Position numbers and translations under genes: made by a program
The notes under the pieces: generated by a model
The model's input: the letters and a program-made list of their open reading frames with translations, nothing else
Told to the model about the DNA's origin: nothing
The model's database searches: none
Source of the DNA: Clostridia bacterium
Lineage (GTDB): Bacteria; Bacillota; Clostridia; Oscillospirales; Acutalibacteraceae
Direction of reading: 5' to 3'
DNA: 64,000 bases
Assembly (NCBI GenBank): GCA_017410605.1
Contig: JAFQQN010000012.1
Span: 1 to 64,000 of the forward strand
Shown here: in pieces, positions 62,629 to 64,000 of the stretch
Layout: each line of letters opens with the position of its first letter
Numbering within the stretch: position 1 is the stretch's first letter

Positions 62629-64000
62629 TTATATTATGCGGAAGCTATCAGCCATTACACAGCGGCGCTTTCTTGTAAAACTTCTGGCCGATGTAATACC
62701 CTCACCGGTAGGCCCTGCAATTGTAAAGGTTGTATGACCCTCGCCGCCAAAGCCTATTCCCGCATAAGAGGGGGCATTTTTAACAAAAATTGTGGTTTCC
62801 ACTGCCGCCGCAAAACGAGAGAGGTTATCAATATTTTTAGAGTGCATATGAGCAGTATGGCGGTTACCGTGCTCTGCCTTTACAGCAAGTTCAATAGCCT
62901 CATCAATATCCTTAACGCCAACGATTGGAAGGATAGGCATCATAAGCTCTTCTTGAACGAACAGGTGATTAAAATCGGTTTCGCATATAATACAACGAAC
63001 GTCATCTGAAACCTTAACGCCTATCATATCTAAAATGATTTTTGCATCGCGGCCAACACACTTACGGTTAACAACCTTTTTGGTTTTACCTGTCTTTTTA
63101 TCTGTAGCATCTACCAAAACAATTTGTGCCAAGGCATCTGCCTGAGCAGAAGAAATAATATAAGCACCATTCTTGGTCATTTCGCTTATAAGACGGTCCT
63201 TAACATTATTAAAAACAAAAACTTCCTTTTCTGCTATGCAAGGTAGGTTGTTATCAAAGGTGCAACCGTCAATAATATCTTTACCTGCTTTAACAATATC
63301 TGCCGTATCATCAACAATAACAGGTGGGTTTCCGGCACCGGCACCGATTGCCTTTTTCCCTGATGACAGCACCGAACGAACAACACCGGGGCCACCTGTA
63401 CAAACAAGAAGTCTTATTAGGGGGTGGGTCTGCATAATTTTTGCAGAATCCATAGTAGGCTTATCCATAGAAGCAACCAGAATTTCAGGGCCGCCCACTG
63501 CTTTTGATGCACGGTTTACAAGGTCTACCGCATAGTTAGAAACACATATTGCACCGGGGTGAGGATTAAACACAACACCATTTCCGGCGGCTATCATACC
63601 AATACTGTTGCAAATAACCGTTTCACTTGGGTTAGTACTTGGGGTTATTGCGCCAACAACACCAAATGGTGCCATTTCAACCAAAGTAAGCCCGTTATCG
63701 CCGGTTTTAGCTTCGCTGACAATATCCTCAGTACCGGGGGTTTTATCGGCAACCAGCATATGTTTTGCTGTTTTGTGGTCAACCCTACCCATACCGGTTT
63801 CTTTAACACCCATTTCGGCCATAACAGAGGCTTCACTACGGGTAAGACGGCGAATTTCGGTTATAATTTCTTCTCTTTTTTCAACGCTCATTGCCCTTAC
63901 GGCTTTATAGCCCTCGTTGGCGGCCGCAATAGCCTCATTCATATCACTGAAAATTCCAACCAGTTTTCTGCCCTTATATTCTGTGCTAGTGTATTCACCT
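62629..64000 (-). CDS. CoA-acylating aldehyde dehydrogenase, PduP/EutE-like (5' end beyond window)
   Basis: At least 456 residues of an aldehyde dehydrogenase of the acylating group are visible. Features are FGVVGAITPSTNP, CTGGPGVVR, GNPPVIVDD and the catalytic Cys in DNNLPCIAEKEV, with YAGIGFGGEG and TGEGITSARSFTRKRRC near the end. It oxidises an aldehyde with CoA to an acyl-CoA. The frame stays open to position 64000, and codons beyond the apparent Met near 63942 still read as family-like, so the true start lies outside. In the PduP and EutE systems the missing N-terminus carries a targeting peptide. Confidence 0.93.
   Translation of the reverse strand, partial: GEYTSTEYKGRKLVGIFSDMNEAIAAANEGYKAVRAMSVEKREEIITEIRRLTRSEASVMAEMGVKETGMGRVDHKTAKHMLVADKTPGTEDIVSEAKTGDNGLTLVEMAPFGVVGAITPSTNPSETVICNSIGMIAAGNGVVFNPHPGAICVSNYAVDLVNRASKAVGGPEILVASMDKPTMDSAKIMQTHPLIRLLVCTGGPGVVRSVLSSGKKAIGAGAGNPPVIVDDTADIVKAGKDIIDGCTFDNNLPCIAEKEVFVFNNVKDRLISEMTKNGAYIISSAQADALAQIVLVDATDKKTGKTKKVVNRKCVGRDAKIILDMIGVKVSDDVRCIICETDFNHLFVQEELMMPILPIVGVKDIDEAIELAVKAEHGNRHTAHMHSKNIDNLSRFAAAVETTIFVKNAPSYAGIGFGGEGHTTFTIAGPTGEGITSARSFTRKRRCVMADSFRII

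Noticed and set aside
1..64000. CRISPR arrays, insertion sequences, prophage or integrase genes
   Set aside because: No regular direct repeats, transposase, integrase or phage structural genes were seen.

Overview
The window reads as one contiguous piece of a Bacillota chromosome, most likely a Clostridia member of the Oscillospirales/Ruminococcaceae type. This is inferred from AT-rich intergenic DNA, AGGAGG-type ribosome binding sites with TTG/GTG starts, an rpoB-rpoC-rpsL-rpsG-fusA-tuf order, sporulation genes (spoIIE, spoIIM, a spoIIQ-like gene), type III glutamine synthetase, GTP-type PEP carboxykinase, and DUF421/DUF4363 and MarR/DegV pairs. There is no rRNA, phage, insertion sequence or CRISPR array. 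One tRNA gene, tRNA-Thr(CGU), is present.

Layout. 1-11.5 kb (minus): tuf (partial), fusA, rpsG, rpsL, rpoC, rpoB, with separate promoters for rpoBC, for the str genes and for tuf. 11.6-13.1 kb: a SpoIIQ-like LytM protein facing spoIIM, each behind a promoter resembling the expected sporulation sigma class. 13.2-17.8 kb (minus): pgk, tpiA, gpmI, a DUF1858 redox protein and trmK. 17.9-21.3 kb (minus): ABC exporter, manA, trmL. 21.4-24.6 kb (plus): unknown membrane protein, rqcH, TIM-barrel isomerase. 24.7-30 kb (minus): an EF-G paralogue with altered GTPase motifs, then serC-serA-M15 peptidase. 30.5-37 kb: glnN (GSIII), an SDR, an S1-domain protein and spoIIE. 37-43.1 kb (minus): a lipoprotein and the cell-shape operon dagK-like/mreB/mreC/mreD/PBP2. 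43.2-44.6 kb (plus): a 279-bp palindromic element, a DivIVA-like coiled-coil protein and a fumarase beta-type subunit. 44.9-49.9 kb: gdhA, lipoprotein, U32 protein, tRNA-Thr, XRE regulator. 50-55 kb (minus): rsmA, a divergent P-type ATPase, degV, marR. 55-58.7 kb (plus): DUF421, DUF4363, then a glycosyltransferase 8/acyltransferase/CrtO-like cluster. 58.7-64 kb (minus): pckG, then an alcohol dehydrogenase, PduL and a CoA-acylating aldehyde dehydrogenase that runs off the window, the enzyme core of a bacterial microcompartment.

Functionally the window covers transcription/translation, lower glycolysis and PEP metabolism, serine synthesis, ammonia assimilation (glnN and gdhA), envelope and shape, and engulfment-stage sporulation. 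The most unusual items are the 279-bp structured element just downstream of a promoter with a Spo0A-type box, twin TTGTTAA-N4-TTAACAA palindromes between serC and glnN, the motif-degenerate P-type ATPase, the EF-G paralogue without the catalytic histidine, the small glycolipid-type cluster with a palindrome over its promoter, and the microcompartment enzymes at the right edge. None of the functional claims has been tested by database search; they rest on recognisable motifs and gene context.
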